DNA of 64,000 nt from Flavobacterium plurextorum (GTDB taxonomy: Bacteria > Bacteroidota > Bacteroidia > Flavobacteriales > Flavobacteriaceae). The position numbers and the translations under genes are program-made. Under the pieces are notes generated by a model. The model was given only the letters and a program-made list of their open reading frames with translations. It searched no databases and was not told the DNA's origin. Location of the stretch: contig NZ_MUHD01000005.1 of the NCBI RefSeq assembly GCF_002217395.1, positions 92,399-156,398 of the forward strand. The letters are read 5' to 3'. This document shows positions 50,951 through 61,012 of this stretch, piece after piece; within the stretch, counting starts at the first letter, position 1, and every line of letters starts with the position of its first letter.

Positions 50951-52150
50951 TTAAAATACAAGTAAATTAATATCGTTGTCTGGCAGATCAAACCAGTCGC
51001 CAATTGCTTTATTTGTTAGAATTCCGTGGTATAAATAAATTCCGTTTTTAAGCCCTTTGTTGCATCTGATCGCACTCTCTAATCCGCCGTCTTCAGCAAT
51101 TTGATGAAGATAGGGAGAAAGTATATTGCTTATTGATAACGAGGCAGTTTTTGAATAACGAGAAGGAATGTTTGGCACACAATAGTGCAAAACGTTGTTT
51201 TTGATAAAAGTTGGCTTTTCGTGTGTTGTTACTTCAGAACTTTCAAAACAGCCGCCAGTGTCGATACTAACATCAACAATAACAGCGCCTTTTTTCATGT
51301 GCTCTACCATAGTTTCAGTAACAATAATTGGGCAGCGTTCTTTGCCTCGCATAGCGCCAATTGCGACATCACAACGTCTTAAAGCTTTTAATAATGCTTT
51401 TTGCTGAATTGTAGAAGTGAAAATACGCTGGCTTAAATTATTCTGCAGTCGGCGTAATTTAGTGATAGAATTATCGAATACTTTTACGCTTGCGCCAAGT
51501 CCAATTGCGGTTTTTGCAGCAAATTCACCAACAGTTCCCGCACCTAAAATTACTACTTCGGTAGGAGGGACGCCGGTAATGTTGCCAAATAAAAGTCCTT
51601 TTCCAAATTCATCCGTAATCATTAATTCGGCAGCGATAAGTATTGAAGCTGTTCCAGCAATTTCACTTAAAGATTTTACGGCAGGATAAGTGCCGTCTTC
51701 ATCTTTAATATATTCAAAAGCTAATGCTGTAATCTTTTTTTGCGCTAAAGCTTCAAAGTAAGATCTTTTTTTTGTTTTTAATTGAATTGCCGAAATGATA
51801 ATAGTTTCTGGATTTATCATTTCGATTTCGGCTAAAGTCGGCGGTTCTACTTTTAATAAAAGCGGACAACCGAAAACCCTTTTGGTATCTTTAGTAATTT
51901 CTGCACCAGCATCAGAATATTCTTTATCTGTATAACTCGAACTTTCTCCAGCTCCAGATTCTATCATTACGCGATGACCTTCATAAGTTAAAGAATTCAC
52001 GGCATCGGGAGTCAGACAGATACGCCTTTCCTGATAGCTGGTTTCTTTTGGAATTCCTATAAAAAGTTCTCTTTTAAAACGACCAACCTCAAGTTTTTCT
52101 TCTTGCGGAATTAATTGTTGCTTTGTAAACGGAGTTAAGGTAATTGACAT
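50951..52150 (-). CDS. ald: Alanine dehydrogenase
   Basis: The 399-residue protein is of the AlaDH/PNT family. The N-domain has IGIPKETSYQERRICLTPDAV, with the pyruvate-binding Arg, and LLKVEPPT. The NAD-binding domain has VVILGAGTVGEFAAKTAIGLGASVKVFD. VDVSIDTGGCFESSEVTTHEKPTF and NIPSRYSKTAS complete the active site. It interconverts alanine and pyruvate with NAD(H) and ammonia. In this order (porX, tsaE, ..., ald) it belongs to a conserved Flavobacteriaceae neighbourhood. Confidence 0.94.
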   Translation of the reverse strand: MSITLTPFTKQQLIPQEEKLEVGRFKRELFIGIPKETSYQERRICLTPDAVNSLTYEGHRVMIESGAGESSSYTDKEYSDAGAEITKDTKRVFGCPLLLKVEPPTLAEIEMINPETIIISAIQLKTKKRSYFEALAQKKITALAFEYIKDEDGTYPAVKSLSEIAGTASILIAAELMITDEFGKGLLFGNITGVPPTEVVILGAGTVGEFAAKTAIGLGASVKVFDNSITKLRRLQNNLSQRIFTSTIQQKALLKALRRCDVAIGAMRGKERCPIIVTETMVEHMKKGAVIVDVSIDTGGCFESSEVTTHEKPTFIKNNVLHYCVPNIPSRYSKTASLSISNILSPYLHQIAEDGGLESAIRCNKGLKNGIYLYHGILTNKAIGDWFDLPDNDINLLVF

Positions 52151-52234
52151 GAGTTATGCAAAAAATTAAGAGTACAAATTACGTAAAAAGTTTTAGAATT
52201 AGTGTAAAAATTCTGCTAATACTAAGGTCAAATG

Positions 52235-52708
52235 TTAAGATATTATTTTCTCCATTTTAATGTCGGCTCTTTTGTAAACCCCCGCTTCTAAAGGGATTTC
52301 TACGAAACCAAATTTTTTATACAGATGAATTGCAGGAAGTAAAGTTGTATTAGAATATAAAAAGAGTTTTTTTATGTCATTTTCTTTCGCAATATCGATA
52401 CAATGTTCAAGTAATTTGTTACCAATTCCTAATCCTTGAGCATTATCAGAAACAGCCATTTTGCTTAATTCGAATGTTGAATCATCAACTTTTAGTAAAG
52501 AAACTGTTCCAATAATTTCGTTATTATATTTCGCGTAGAAAATCATTCCGCCTTTATCGATAATTTCTTCCTGCGGATTTGAAAGTGTTACTTTATCTTT
52601 TTCTTCAACTTTAAAATATTTGGTTAACCAAGCTATATTTAAAGTTTTAATATGCTCTTTCAGATCTTCTGAAAAAGGAATTATTTCTACGGTATTTTCG
52701 GATTTCAT
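52235..52708 (-). CDS. GNAT-family N-acetyltransferase
   Basis: The 157-residue single GNAT domain has the acetyl-CoA loop in DNAQGLGIGNKLLEHCIDIAKEND (Q/R-x-x-G-x-G/A pattern as QGLGIG). The preceding strand is FELSKMAVSD, and the C-terminal is LFLYSNTTLLPAIHLYKKFGFVEIPL. It acetylates an unknown amine. It stands alone between ald and a small membrane protein gene and ends 84 bases before ald begins. Confidence 0.92.
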   Translation of the reverse strand: MKSENTVEIIPFSEDLKEHIKTLNIAWLTKYFKVEEKDKVTLSNPQEEIIDKGGMIFYAKYNNEIIGTVSLLKVDDSTFELSKMAVSDNAQGLGIGNKLLEHCIDIAKENDIKKLFLYSNTTLLPAIHLYKKFGFVEIPLEAGVYKRADIKMEKIIS

Positions 52709-52791
52709 AGTTGCATTTTTTGCATATTAAGTTTATGCAGTTGAGTTGAGAATTTTAAAGATAAATGTAGGTCTTCCAGATTTAGAAGTGC

Positions 52792-53349
52792 TTAACATCC
52801 AAAATGCCTTTTCGATACATTTACTTTTGTCTGATACCAATTTTTTGAGAGCACTTTTACATATTCTGGATAATTTGGATATCCAATAGGATTGTCTTTG
52901 CAATTACAAATGGGATCTTTTTCATAGATTATGAACATTTTTTTATAGGCTCCTACAATGCTGTAATCATGTTCAGATGTTTTAATGCAAAACATAATGC
53001 AATTTTTCGCTTCGCTAATTTCGATGTATTGGCAAAATTTAGTATTAAGCAATTGCTGAAATTTCTGTTTATCTTGAATATTAATTTTTGAGAATAGTTT
53101 AGAAATATCTTCGTTGTTTTCGATGTAATATCTTATACATTTTCCGTCTCCATCTGCATTTAGAGAAATACTATCTTTTATAAAATTACTATTTCGATCA
53201 ATAATACTAACGATTTCTTTGCATTTTGCAATTTCAGAAGCTTCAATTTCATCTGATATAAAATCTGTTGTAATACCAACAACAAACAAGAAGAAAAGTC
53301 CAATTAAGATAAAGATAGACCCTAATAAAATAATTAATTTCTTTTTCAA
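52792..53349 (-). CDS. Membrane-anchored protein of unknown function
   Basis: The 185-residue protein has one N-terminal membrane helix (IILLGSIFILIGLFFLFVVGI). A periplasmic domain follows with six or more cysteines (AKCKEI, GDGKCIRY, TKFCQYIE, KNCIMFC, PICNCKD, and a terminal FGC), which suggests disulfides. No family is recognised. It lies between tsaE and the GNAT gene on the same strand, 34 bases after the tsaE stop. Confidence 0.65.
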   Translation of the reverse strand: MKKKLIILLGSIFILIGLFFLFVVGITTDFISDEIEASEIAKCKEIVSIIDRNSNFIKDSISLNADGDGKCIRYYIENNEDISKLFSKINIQDKQKFQQLLNTKFCQYIEISEAKNCIMFCIKTSEHDYSIVGAYKKMFIIYEKDPICNCKDNPIGYPNYPEYVKVLSKNWYQTKVNVSKRHFGC

Positions 53350-53383
53350 TGTTATTTGATTATTTCTAAGACCGTTTTAAAAT

Positions 53384-53791
53384 TTACATAAATTTCAATT
53401 CTCTTTTTCCGTCTGCCAATAACTCAATTGTAATAGTTGATGTGTCTTCTGGAAGCAGATTTGCAATTTTCTCAGACCATTCTATAAAACACCAGTTTCC
53501 AGAGTATAAATAATCATCAACGCCCATATCCAGCGCTTCTGTTTCTTTGTTTAAACGGTAAAAGTCAAAATGATAAACAATTTGATTGTCAGAAGTGTAA
53601 TATTCGTTAACCAATGAAAAGGTAGGACTGCTGGTAGCATCTTTAACGCCTAGATTTTTGCATAACTGCTTGATTAAAGTAGTTTTTCCAACGCCCATTT
53701 CACCATTAAAAAGAATGATTTTTTTAGGATTTGAAGCTAAAATTTGTGTTGCTGCTTCTTGAATTTGATCTAAAGAAAAAACGATGTTCAT
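53384..53791 (-). CDS. tsaE: tRNA t6A biosynthesis ATPase TsaE
   Basis: I choose the ATG at 53791 (MNIVFSLDQIQEAATQIL). The upstream alternative lies inside a dispersed repeat. The ~135-residue protein has Walker A GEMGVGKTTLIKQLC, the family motif SSPTFSLVNEY, the acidic HFDFYRL and the FIEWSEKI segment. It works with TsaB and TsaD to make threonylcarbamoyl-adenosine at tRNA position 37. It follows porX by 100 bases, a linkage typical of this group. Confidence 0.95.
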   Translation of the reverse strand: MNIVFSLDQIQEAATQILASNPKKIILFNGEMGVGKTTLIKQLCKNLGVKDATSSPTFSLVNEYYTSDNQIVYHFDFYRLNKETEALDMGVDDYLYSGNWCFIEWSEKIANLLPEDTSTITIELLADGKRELKFM

Positions 53792-53804
53792 TGTTATGTT
53801 ATTT

Positions 53805-53884
53805 TTGCCACGAATTTCACAAATTTTCACGAATTAAAATTTACTTTTTTGATATAAAATAAAAATTCATGAAATTCGAGGCGA
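53805..53884. repeat. Inverted-repeat element between porX and tsaE
   Basis: tttgccacgaatttca (from 53805) is answered by tgaaattcgaggcgata (to about 53885), with the internal cacgaatt repeated on the way. The arms are imperfect. Such gccacgaatt palindromes are common in Flavobacterium intergenic DNA as I recall it. Confidence 0.55.
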
Positions 53885-53891
53885 TATTTTT

Positions 53892-55445
53892 TTATTTCGG
53901 GTTAAAGACCAAAAACGGAATAATCATTTCTTCTAATGAAATTCCTCCGTGTTGATAGGTGTTTTTGTAATAACTTACATAATGATTGTAGTTGTTTACA
54001 TACGCCAGAAAAAAATCATTTTTGGCAAAAATAAACGAACTGCTCATGTTTATTGCGGGTAAACCAATTGTTTTTGGCTCCTTTACTACGTAAACATCTT
54101 TTTGTTCATAGGTTAAACTGCGGCCCGTTTTATAACGCAAGTTTAGACTGGTATTTTTATCTCCCACAACTTTCGATGGATTTTTCACATTAATAGTTCC
54201 GTGATCTGTTGTCAGAATTAATTTAAAGCCTAAAAGTTGTGCCTGTTGAATGATTTCTAATAACGGAGAATTTTTGAACCAGCTTAATGTTAAAGAACGA
54301 TATGCTTTATCATCCGAAGCTAATTCTTTTACAACTTCCATTTCTGTTTTTGCATGCGACAGCATATCTACAAAGTTGTAAACTACGGTAACTAAATCAT
54401 TTGTTTTTAAAGCTTTGAAGTTTTCTGCTAATTTTTTACCGCCGGCATAATTGGTGATTTTAAAATAGTCTTCTTTAATATTTAAACCCAAACGTTTTAA
54501 TTGTGCCGATAAAAATTCTGCTTCGTAAAGGTTTTTTCCGCCATCTTCTACGTCATTTTTCCAGTATTGCGGAAATTGTTTTTCCATATCCAAAGGCATT
54601 AAACCAGAGAAAATAGCATTTCTTGCATATTGTGTAGCTGTTGGCAGGATTGAAAAATACGGAACTTCTTTTTCTAATTTGTAATAGTTAGAAATTACAG
54701 TTTCAAAAGATTTCCATTGGTCGTATCGAAGGTTGTCGATCACAACAAATAGAATTGGTTTGTCTTTCTTTTTAAGTTCTGGAACGACTAATTCTTTGAA
54801 TAAATTGTGAGACTGAATTGGTTTGTCGGCTTTTGGAGTGAACCAATCTTCGTAATTTCGTTCAATGAATTTTCCGAATTGTGAATTGGCTTCTACTTTT
54901 TGAGATTCTAGAATTTCAATCATCGCCTGATCGTTGATATTTTCTAGTTTTAATTCCCAAAAAAGCAGTTTTTTATAAAGTTCAACCCAATCTTCATAAG
55001 AATTAACCATTGCTAATTCCATCGAAATTTTCCTGAATTCTTTTTGATAATCTAAAGTTGTTTTCTCCGAAATCAATCTTGAATCGTCTAAGTTTTTCTT
55101 TAAACTCAATAAAATCTGATTTGGATTTACAGGTTTAATTAAGTAATCGGCAATTTTAGATCCAATTGCTTCTTCCATTATGTATTCCTCTTCACTTTTA
55201 GTGATCATAATCATAGGAATAGCTGACTTTTTTTCTTTCATTTCTGAAAGCGTTTCTAAGCCGCTCATTCCAGGCATATTTTCATCCAAAAAAACAATGT
55301 CAAAGTTGTCTTCCTCAAATAAAGCAATTGCGTCAAGACCATTGTTACAGGTTGTTACAGCGTAATTCTTTTTTTCGAGGAATAATATATGTGGCTTTAG
55401 AAGATCGATTTCATCGTCGACCCAAAGTATTTTTATTTTGTCCAT
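53892..55445 (-). CDS. porX: PorX, response regulator with PglZ phosphatase domain
   Basis: The 517-residue protein starts with a receiver domain (KILWVDDEIDLL; phosphoacceptor Asp54 in VFLDENMPGM; YLIKPVN). A helical linker follows, then a PglZ/alkaline-phosphatase-like domain with metal motifs VVIDNLRYDQW, LPTATQYARNA and LTTDHGT and the closing QHGGISLEEMIIPF. This is the architecture of PorX, which with the kinase PorY controls the type IX secretion and gliding system and degrades signalling nucleotides. The kinase gene is not in the window. It is divergent from the HD gene and upstream of tsaE. Confidence 0.95.
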   Translation of the reverse strand: MDKIKILWVDDEIDLLKPHILFLEKKNYAVTTCNNGLDAIALFEEDNFDIVFLDENMPGMSGLETLSEMKEKKSAIPMIMITKSEEEYIMEEAIGSKIADYLIKPVNPNQILLSLKKNLDDSRLISEKTTLDYQKEFRKISMELAMVNSYEDWVELYKKLLFWELKLENINDQAMIEILESQKVEANSQFGKFIERNYEDWFTPKADKPIQSHNLFKELVVPELKKKDKPILFVVIDNLRYDQWKSFETVISNYYKLEKEVPYFSILPTATQYARNAIFSGLMPLDMEKQFPQYWKNDVEDGGKNLYEAEFLSAQLKRLGLNIKEDYFKITNYAGGKKLAENFKALKTNDLVTVVYNFVDMLSHAKTEMEVVKELASDDKAYRSLTLSWFKNSPLLEIIQQAQLLGFKLILTTDHGTINVKNPSKVVGDKNTSLNLRYKTGRSLTYEQKDVYVVKEPKTIGLPAINMSSSFIFAKNDFFLAYVNNYNHYVSYYKNTYQHGGISLEEMIIPFLVFNPK

Positions 55446-55636
55446 AAACGAGTTTAATTTTAATGCAATTTAGAAGTATAGAACTTAAAAAGTATTAAAA
55501 ATAGTATAAAATTAGGAATGTTAAATATAAATTAATTCTACTTTGATTTTTCTCTATTCTTGAAATTTAAGAAAATACTGATGTTAAATATCGATATTTT
55601 AAGTTAAAAACTAAAACCTGTTTATGGTTAATTACT

Positions 55637-55644
55637 TATATTTG
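55637..55644 (+). promoter_or_regulatory. -7 box of the HD-domain gene
   Basis: TATATTTG, an exact TAnnTTTG match, lies 22 bases before the GTG start codon. Confidence 0.5.
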
Positions 55645-55666
55645 TTGACCAAAAAATAGCCAACTA

Positions 55667-56896
55667 GTGACTCATTATAACAAACTTAAAATATTCAACG
55701 ACCCTATTTACGGGTTTATATCTATCCCGAACGAACTTATTTATGATTTAATTCAGCATCCGTATTTTCAGCGTTTGCGTCGTATTTCGCAAATGGGAAT
55801 GTCGTATTTGGTTTATCCAGGAGCAAATCACACACGTTTTCATCATGCTCTTGGCTGTATGCATTTAATGCAGAAAGCTGTAGATACGCTTAGATTTAAA
55901 GGAGTTGCGATTTCTGGAGAAGAAGAGAGTGCGCTTTACATTGCAATTTTACTGCATGACATTGGACACGGGCCATTTTCGCATGCTATGGAAAAAAGTA
56001 TTGTTGAAGATGTAAATCATGAAGCTATTTCACTGTTATTCATGAATCAGTTAAATGATGAATTTGACGGAAAATTAAGTTTGGCCATTCAAGTTTTTAA
56101 AGGGGATTATCATAGAAAGTTTATGCTTCAATTGATTTCAAGTCAGTTGGATATGGATCGAATGGATTATCTAAAACGTGACAGTTTTTATACTGGTGTT
56201 GCCGAAGGAAATGTTAACTCTGAGCGTTTAATTCAGATGATGAATGTGGTTGACGGTGTTTTGGTAATTGAAGAAAAAGGGATTTATTCGGTAGAGAAAT
56301 TTTTACTTTCAAGAAGATTGATGTATTGGCAGGCTTACTTGCATAAAACAAGTTTGGTGGCTGAGTTGATTTTGATGAAAGTTTTAAAAAGAGCAAAAGA
56401 ATTGACTTTAAAAGGAGTTAAACTGCCTTGCAGTGAGCCGCTTTTGTATTTCATGCAAAACAAAATTACAATTGAAGATTTTGATGCTGAAAAATTGGAT
56501 TTGTTTTCTCAATTAGATGATTTTGATATTATAAGTGCGCTTAAGGCATGGCAGAAACAGGATGATTTTATTCTTTCTACTTTAAGTAAAATGCTTATCA
56601 ACAGAGATTTATTGAAGATAAAGCTGAGCGCAGAGAAAATTCCGATGGAAGAATCACAATCTTTAAAAGAAGAATTTGCTGAAGAACATCATATTTCGCA
56701 GTTAGAAGCAGGTTACTTTATATTTAGAGGAAAAATTAAGAATCAGGCTTACAGTAAAGAAGCGGAACCGATTCGAATTTTGAAAAAAGATAAAACAATT
56801 GAAGATGTTGTAGAAGCCTCTGATCAGTTGAATTTGAAATCGTTATCTAAATTGGTGACAAAATATTACATCTGTTTTCCAAAACAACTTATCTAA
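55667..56896 (+). CDS. HD-domain phosphohydrolase (dGTPase-like)
   Basis: The 409-residue protein has an HD metal-dependent domain: HPYFQRLRRISQMGMSYLVYPGANHTRFHHALG with His59/60, ILLHDIGHGPFSHAME with His97-Asp98, and SSQLDMDRMDYLKRDSFYTG with the final Asp. The layout is that of dNTP triphosphohydrolase-like proteins (YdhJ/SAMHD1 side). I use the GTG at 55667, the only start codon before an upstream stop at 55646. It heads the plus-strand run into lpxD with 39 bases between. Confidence 0.92.
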   Translation: MTHYNKLKIFNDPIYGFISIPNELIYDLIQHPYFQRLRRISQMGMSYLVYPGANHTRFHHALGCMHLMQKAVDTLRFKGVAISGEEESALYIAILLHDIGHGPFSHAMEKSIVEDVNHEAISLLFMNQLNDEFDGKLSLAIQVFKGDYHRKFMLQLISSQLDMDRMDYLKRDSFYTGVAEGNVNSERLIQMMNVVDGVLVIEEKGIYSVEKFLLSRRLMYWQAYLHKTSLVAELILMKVLKRAKELTLKGVKLPCSEPLLYFMQNKITIEDFDAEKLDLFSQLDDFDIISALKAWQKQDDFILSTLSKMLINRDLLKIKLSAEKIPMEESQSLKEEFAEEHHISQLEAGYFIFRGKIKNQAYSKEAEPIRILKKDKTIEDVVEASDQLNLKSLSKLVTKYYICFPKQLI

Positions 56897-56922
56897 AATT
56901 AACATTTAAAATCTATTTTTTA

Positions 56923-56930
56923 TATTTTTG
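56923..56930 (+). promoter_or_regulatory. -7 box of the lpxD operon
   Basis: TATTTTTG fits TAnnTTTG and ends five bases before the lpxD ATG, implying a nearly leaderless transcript. Confidence 0.4.
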
Positions 56931-56935
56931 TCGCG

Positions 56936-57979
56936 ATGAAATTTACAGCAGAACAAATAGCGGGAATTTTAGAAGGAGAAGTTGTTGGGAATCCCAATGC
57001 AGAAGTTTCTAGGCTTTCTAAGATAGAGGAGGGCGAGGAAGGATCGCTTACTTTTTTGGCTAATCCCAAATATATCAATTACATATATACTACAAAAGCA
57101 AGCGTTACAATTGTTAACGACAGCTTTATACCTGAGCAGGAAATTACTACAACTTTAATAAAAGTAGAAGATGCTTATGCTTCTTTCTCTAAACTTTTAC
57201 ACTTTTACAATCAAGTAAAATTGAATAAGAGCGGAATTGAGGCGAACTCTTTTATGACGGAAGGAACTAAATATGGTGAAAATCTATATTTGGGAAGCTT
57301 TAGTTATATAGGACAAAATGTTGTTTTAGGTAATAATGTAAAAATTTACCCAAACAGTTTTATTGGTGACAATGTAGTTATTGGTGACAATGTATGTATT
57401 TTTGCAGGTGCAAAAATATATTCGGAGACAGTAATTGGAAACAATTGTACAATTCATTCAGGTACTATAATAGGTGCAGATGGTTTTGGTTTTGTGCCAA
57501 ATGAAGAAGGAGTTTATAGTAAAGTACCGCAAATTGGTAATGTTATCATTGAAGATAATGTTGACATTGGTGCTAATACTACGATCGACAGAGCAACTCT
57601 GGGTTCTACAATTATTAGACAAGGAGTTAAATTAGACAATCAAATTCAGATCGCTCACAATGTAGAGATTGGTAAAAATACTGTGATTGCTGCTCAAAGC
57701 GGTGTTGCGGGTTCTACTAAAATTGGCGAAAACTGTATGATTGGCGGGCAGGTTGGTATAGCAGGCCACTTAATAATAGGAAACAATGTTAGGCTTCAGG
57801 CACAGTCTGGGGTTGCTAGAAACATTAAAGACGATGAAATTCTGCAAGGAACACCGTCACTTGGATATACAGATTTTAATAAATCGTATGTTCATTTTAA
57901 GAACTTTCCTAAGATTGTTGCCGAACTGGAAGAATTAAAAAAACAAATAATAAACCCAAAAAATGGAAATAATGGTTAA
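56936..57979 (+). CDS. lpxD: UDP-3-O-acylglucosamine N-acyltransferase LpxD
   Basis: The 347-residue protein has the uridine-binding N-domain ([28 protein letters not shown]). A left-handed beta-helix of hexapeptide repeats and the catalytic His in [11 protein letters not shown] follow. It adds the second acyl chain to the lipid A precursor UDP-3-acyl-glucosamine. It overlaps the lpxC/fabZ start by 8 bases (ATGGTTAA), so the two are translationally coupled. A second lpxD-like gene lies downstream. Confidence 0.95.
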   Translation: MKFTAEQIAGILEGEVVGNPNAEVSRLSKIEEGEEGSLTFLANPKYINYIYTTKASVTIVNDSFIPEQEITTTLIKVEDAYASFSKLLHFYNQVKLNKSGIEANSFMTEGTKYGENLYLGSFSYIGQNVVLGNNVKIYPNSFIGDNVVIGDNVCIFAGAKIYSETVIGNNCTIHSGTIIGADGFGFVPNEEGVYSKVPQIGNVIIEDNVDIGANTTIDRATLGSTIIRQGVKLDNQIQIAHNVEIGKNTVIAAQSGVAGSTKIGENCMIGGQVGIAGHLIIGNNVRLQAQSGVARNIKDDEILQGTPSLGYTDFNKSYVHFKNFPKIVAELEELKKQIINPKNGNNG

Positions 57980-59360
57980 ACAGAAGACCATCAAAAATGA
58001 AATTTCACTAACAGGAGTTGGATTACACACTGGAAAAGAAGTTACAATGACTTTTAAACCAGCTCCAATTAATAACGGTTTCACTTTTGTCAGAGTTGAT
58101 TTGCAAGGTCAGCCAGTCATTGAGGCTGATGCTAATTATGTTGTTAATACACAAAGAGGTACTAACTTAGAAAAATTAGGTGTTAAGATACAAACTCCAG
58201 AACACGTTTTAGCTGCATTAGTTGGCTGCGATTTGGACAATATTATTATTGAATTAAATGCCTCTGAACTTCCTATCATGGATGGTTCATCAATATATTT
58301 TGTTGAAGCAATTGAAAAAGCTGGAATCGAAGAACAAGATGCCAGTCGTAATGTTTATGTTGTAAAAGAAGTTATCTCATTTACTGATGAAGCAACGGGA
58401 AGTGAAATTCTGGTAATGCCAAGTGATGACTATCAAGTAACAACTATGGTGGATTTTGGTACAAAAGTACTAGGAACGCAAAATGCTACACTAAAAAGCA
58501 TAGCTGACTTTAAAAATGAAATTGCTAATTCAAGAACTTTCAGTTTTTTACATGAATTAGAGTCATTATTAGAGCACGGATTAATTAAAGGCGGTGATTT
58601 AAATAATGCAATTGTATATGTAGATAAAGAAATTTCTGAAACTACAATGGCTAATTTAAAGAAAGCTTTTGGTAAAGATGAGATTTCTGTTAAGCCAAAT
58701 GGTGTTTTAGATAATCTGACTTTACATTATCCAAACGAAGCTGCTAGACACAAACTACTTGATGTTATTGGTGATTTATCTCTTATTGGAGTTCGTATTC
58801 AAGGAAAAATCATTGCAAATAAACCAGGTCACTATGTGAATACTCAGTTTGCTAAAAAATTGGCAAAAATCATTAAAATCGAACAGAGAAATCATGTTCC
58901 AGTTTATGATTTAAACCAAGAGCCATTAATGGATATCCATAAAATTATGGCAATGCTTCCTCATAGACCTCCATTTTTATTGATCGACAGAATTATTGAA
59001 ATGTCTGATCGTCATGTTGTTGGTTTGAAGAATGTTACTATGAATGAAAATTTCTTCGTAGGTCACTTTCCTGAAGCTCCAGTAATGCCAGGTGTTTTAA
59101 TTGTTGAAGCAATGGCGCAAACAGGAGGAATTTTAGTATTAAGTACAGTTCCAGACCCTGAAAACTATTTAACATATTTCATGAAAATTGACAATGTTAA
59201 GTTTAAGCACAAAGTATTGCCGGGTGATACATTAATTTTCAAATGTGAGCTTATTTCTCCTATCAGAAGAGGAATCTGCCATATGCAGGCAAATGCTTAT
59301 GCAAACGGAAAATTAGTTACTGAGGCAGAATTAATGGCACAAATCGCAAGAAAACAATAA
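57972..59360 (+). CDS. lpxC/fabZ: Bifunctional LpxC deacetylase / FabZ dehydratase
   Basis: I choose the ATG at 57972 ([17 protein letters not shown]), which gives the ATGGTTAA overlap with lpxD. Residues 1-~305 are LpxC, the zinc UDP-3-acyl-GlcNAc deacetylase: [21 protein letters not shown], and [11 protein letters not shown] with zinc ligands. Residues ~320-462 are FabZ, the beta-hydroxyacyl-ACP dehydratase: [14 protein letters not shown] with the catalytic His and [12 protein letters not shown] with the catalytic Glu. This fusion is a hallmark of Bacteroidota and joins lipid A synthesis to fatty-acid elongation. Confidence 0.97.
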   Translation: MVKQKTIKNEISLTGVGLHTGKEVTMTFKPAPINNGFTFVRVDLQGQPVIEADANYVVNTQRGTNLEKLGVKIQTPEHVLAALVGCDLDNIIIELNASELPIMDGSSIYFVEAIEKAGIEEQDASRNVYVVKEVISFTDEATGSEILVMPSDDYQVTTMVDFGTKVLGTQNATLKSIADFKNEIANSRTFSFLHELESLLEHGLIKGGDLNNAIVYVDKEISETTMANLKKAFGKDEISVKPNGVLDNLTLHYPNEAARHKLLDVIGDLSLIGVRIQGKIIANKPGHYVNTQFAKKLAKIIKIEQRNHVPVYDLNQEPLMDIHKIMAMLPHRPPFLLIDRIIEMSDRHVVGLKNVTMNENFFVGHFPEAPVMPGVLIVEAMAQTGGILVLSTVPDPENYLTYFMKIDNVKFKHKVLPGDTLIFKCELISPIRRGICHMQANAYANGKLVTEAELMAQIARKQ

Positions 59361-59432
59361 TAAATAATCAATTTTATTGTTTAGGTTTACTGCCCCAAAT
59401 TAGATTATTTTAATTTAAAATATAAAACATAG

Positions 59433-60218
59433 ATGAATCAACCATTAGCATATGTTCATCCTGGCGCTAAAATCGCTAAAAACGTTGTAATTGAGCCTTT
59501 TACAACAATTCACAATAATGTTGTTATTGGTGATGGTACTTGGATTGGTTCAAATGTAACCATCATGGAAGGTGCCCGTATTGGTAAAAATTGCAATATT
59601 TTTCCTGGTGCTGTAATTTCAGCTGTGCCGCAGGATTTAAAATTTGGCGGCGAAGATTCTCTTGCTATTATTGGAGATAATTGTACAATTAGAGAGTGCG
59701 TTACTATCAATAGAGGTACAGTTGCTTCAGGACAAACTATTCTTGGAAACAATTGTTTAGTAATGGCTTACGCTCATATTGCGCACGATTGCGAAATTGG
59801 TAACAATGCAATTATTGTAAATGGAGTTGCTTTAGCAGGTCACGTAGTGGTTGGTAATCACGCAGTTATTGGCGGTTTGGCTGCTATTCATCAATTTATT
59901 CATATTGGAGATCATGCTATGATTTCTGGTGGATCATTGGTTAGAAAAGATGTTCCGCCTTATACAAAAGCGGCAAAGGAACCATTATCTTATGTTGGAA
60001 TTAACTCTGTAGGTTTAAGAAGAAGAGGTTTCAGTACAGATAAAATCAGAGAAATTCAAGAAATTTACAGAATTCTATATCAAAAAAATTACAATACAAC
60101 ACAGGCTTTAAGTATTATTGAAGCCGAAATGGAAGCTACTCCTGAGAGAGATGAAATTCTAGATTTTATTAGAAATTCATCAAGAGGAATTATGAAAGGT
60201 TATTCAGGAAACTATTAA
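59433..60218 (+). CDS. lpxA: UDP-N-acetylglucosamine acyltransferase LpxA
   Basis: The 261-residue trimeric beta-helix enzyme begins YVHPGAKIAKNVVIEPFTTI. It has the catalytic-His motif MAYAHIAHDCEIGNN and the C-terminal helical part GLRRRGFSTDKIREIQEIYRILY. It transfers the first 3-hydroxyacyl chain to UDP-GlcNAc. It follows lpxC/fabZ after 72 bases in the usual order. The length is normal and all motifs are intact. Confidence 0.96.
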   Translation: MNQPLAYVHPGAKIAKNVVIEPFTTIHNNVVIGDGTWIGSNVTIMEGARIGKNCNIFPGAVISAVPQDLKFGGEDSLAIIGDNCTIRECVTINRGTVASGQTILGNNCLVMAYAHIAHDCEIGNNAIIVNGVALAGHVVVGNHAVIGGLAAIHQFIHIGDHAMISGGSLVRKDVPPYTKAAKEPLSYVGINSVGLRRRGFSTDKIREIQEIYRILYQKNYNTTQALSIIEAEMEATPERDEILDFIRNSSRGIMKGYSGNY

Positions 60219-60241
60219 AAATAAAATTTAATTGTTTATTT

Positions 60242-60279
60242 GTTTAATCGTTTATTCGAAAACAAATCAACGATTAAAC
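60242..60279. repeat. Hairpin in the lpxA-efp gap
   Basis: gtttaatcgtt (60242-60252) pairs perfectly with aacgattaaac (60269-60279). There is no T tract. It could be a weak terminator or RNA-stability element. Confidence 0.5.
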
Positions 60280-60312
60280 GATTCAACAAAAAATTAAATA
60301 AAACAAAGTAAA

Positions 60313-60879
60313 ATGGCATCTACATCAGATATTAGAAACGGATTGTGTATTAAATTTAATCACGATATCTATAAAATCATCGAATTTCTTCACGTAAAAC
60401 CTGGAAAAGGTCCAGCTTTCGTAAGAACTAAATTAAAAAGTTTAACAACAGGAAAAGTATTAGACAATACATTTTCTGCTGGACATAAAATCGAAGATGT
60501 TCGTGTTGAAACACATACTTTTCAGTTTTTATATGCTGAAGGAGATGAGTTTCACTTCATGAATGCTGAAACTTTTGAGCAGATTTCTTTAAACAAGAAT
60601 ATCTTAGATGCTCCAGGATTATTGAAAGAAGGTACAAATGTAATGGTTCAGATTAATACTGAAACTGATTTGCCTTTATCAGTAGATATGCCGGGATCTG
60701 TAATTCTTGAAGTTACTTACGCAGAGCCGGGAGTAAAAGGAAATACAGCTACTAATGCAACTAAATCTGCTACGGTAGAAACTGGTGCGTCAGTAAACGT
60801 TCCGTTGTTTATCAACGAAGGAGATAAAATTAAAATTGATACAGCTTCAGGTTCTTACATGGAGCGTGTAAAAGAGTAG
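60313..60879 (+). CDS. efp: Elongation factor P
   Basis: The 188-residue protein has the three beta-barrel domains of EF-P. Lys32 at the tip of KPGKGPAFVRTKL is the residue that is modified in other bacteria. ETDLPLSVDMPGSVILEV and the final VPLFINEGDKIKIDTASGSYMERVKE are conserved. It rescues ribosomes stalled at proline runs. It sits between lpxA and the second lpxD, a typical Bacteroidota position. Confidence 0.97.
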   Translation: MASTSDIRNGLCIKFNHDIYKIIEFLHVKPGKGPAFVRTKLKSLTTGKVLDNTFSAGHKIEDVRVETHTFQFLYAEGDEFHFMNAETFEQISLNKNILDAPGLLKEGTNVMVQINTETDLPLSVDMPGSVILEVTYAEPGVKGNTATNATKSATVETGASVNVPLFINEGDKIKIDTASGSYMERVKE

Positions 60880-60892
60880 TTTATCTATTAGA

Positions 60893-61011
60893 TAATTTGT
60901 CAATGAGTCAATTAGAAAATTGATACAGCAAAAGTTGAATAATTTTGTTTTCTAATTGACTCATTTTCTAATTGACACATTCTCTAATTGACAAATTTTC
61001 TAATTATAAAA
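60893..61011. repeat. Tandem 16-bp repeats with an inverted copy
   Basis: Four consecutive 16-base units of ttttctaattgacnca type run from 60948 to 61011, one base before the next ATG. An inverted version (60893-60920, ataatttgtcaatgagtca) could fold onto them into a long hairpin. Units of the same family occur at 35910-35960 and 36797-36832. Confidence 0.65.
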
Positions 61012-61012
61012 T

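Noticed and set aside
60948..61011. Regular repeats that might be a CRISPR array
   Set aside because: Units are 16 bases and directly adjacent without spacers, and no cas genes are present.
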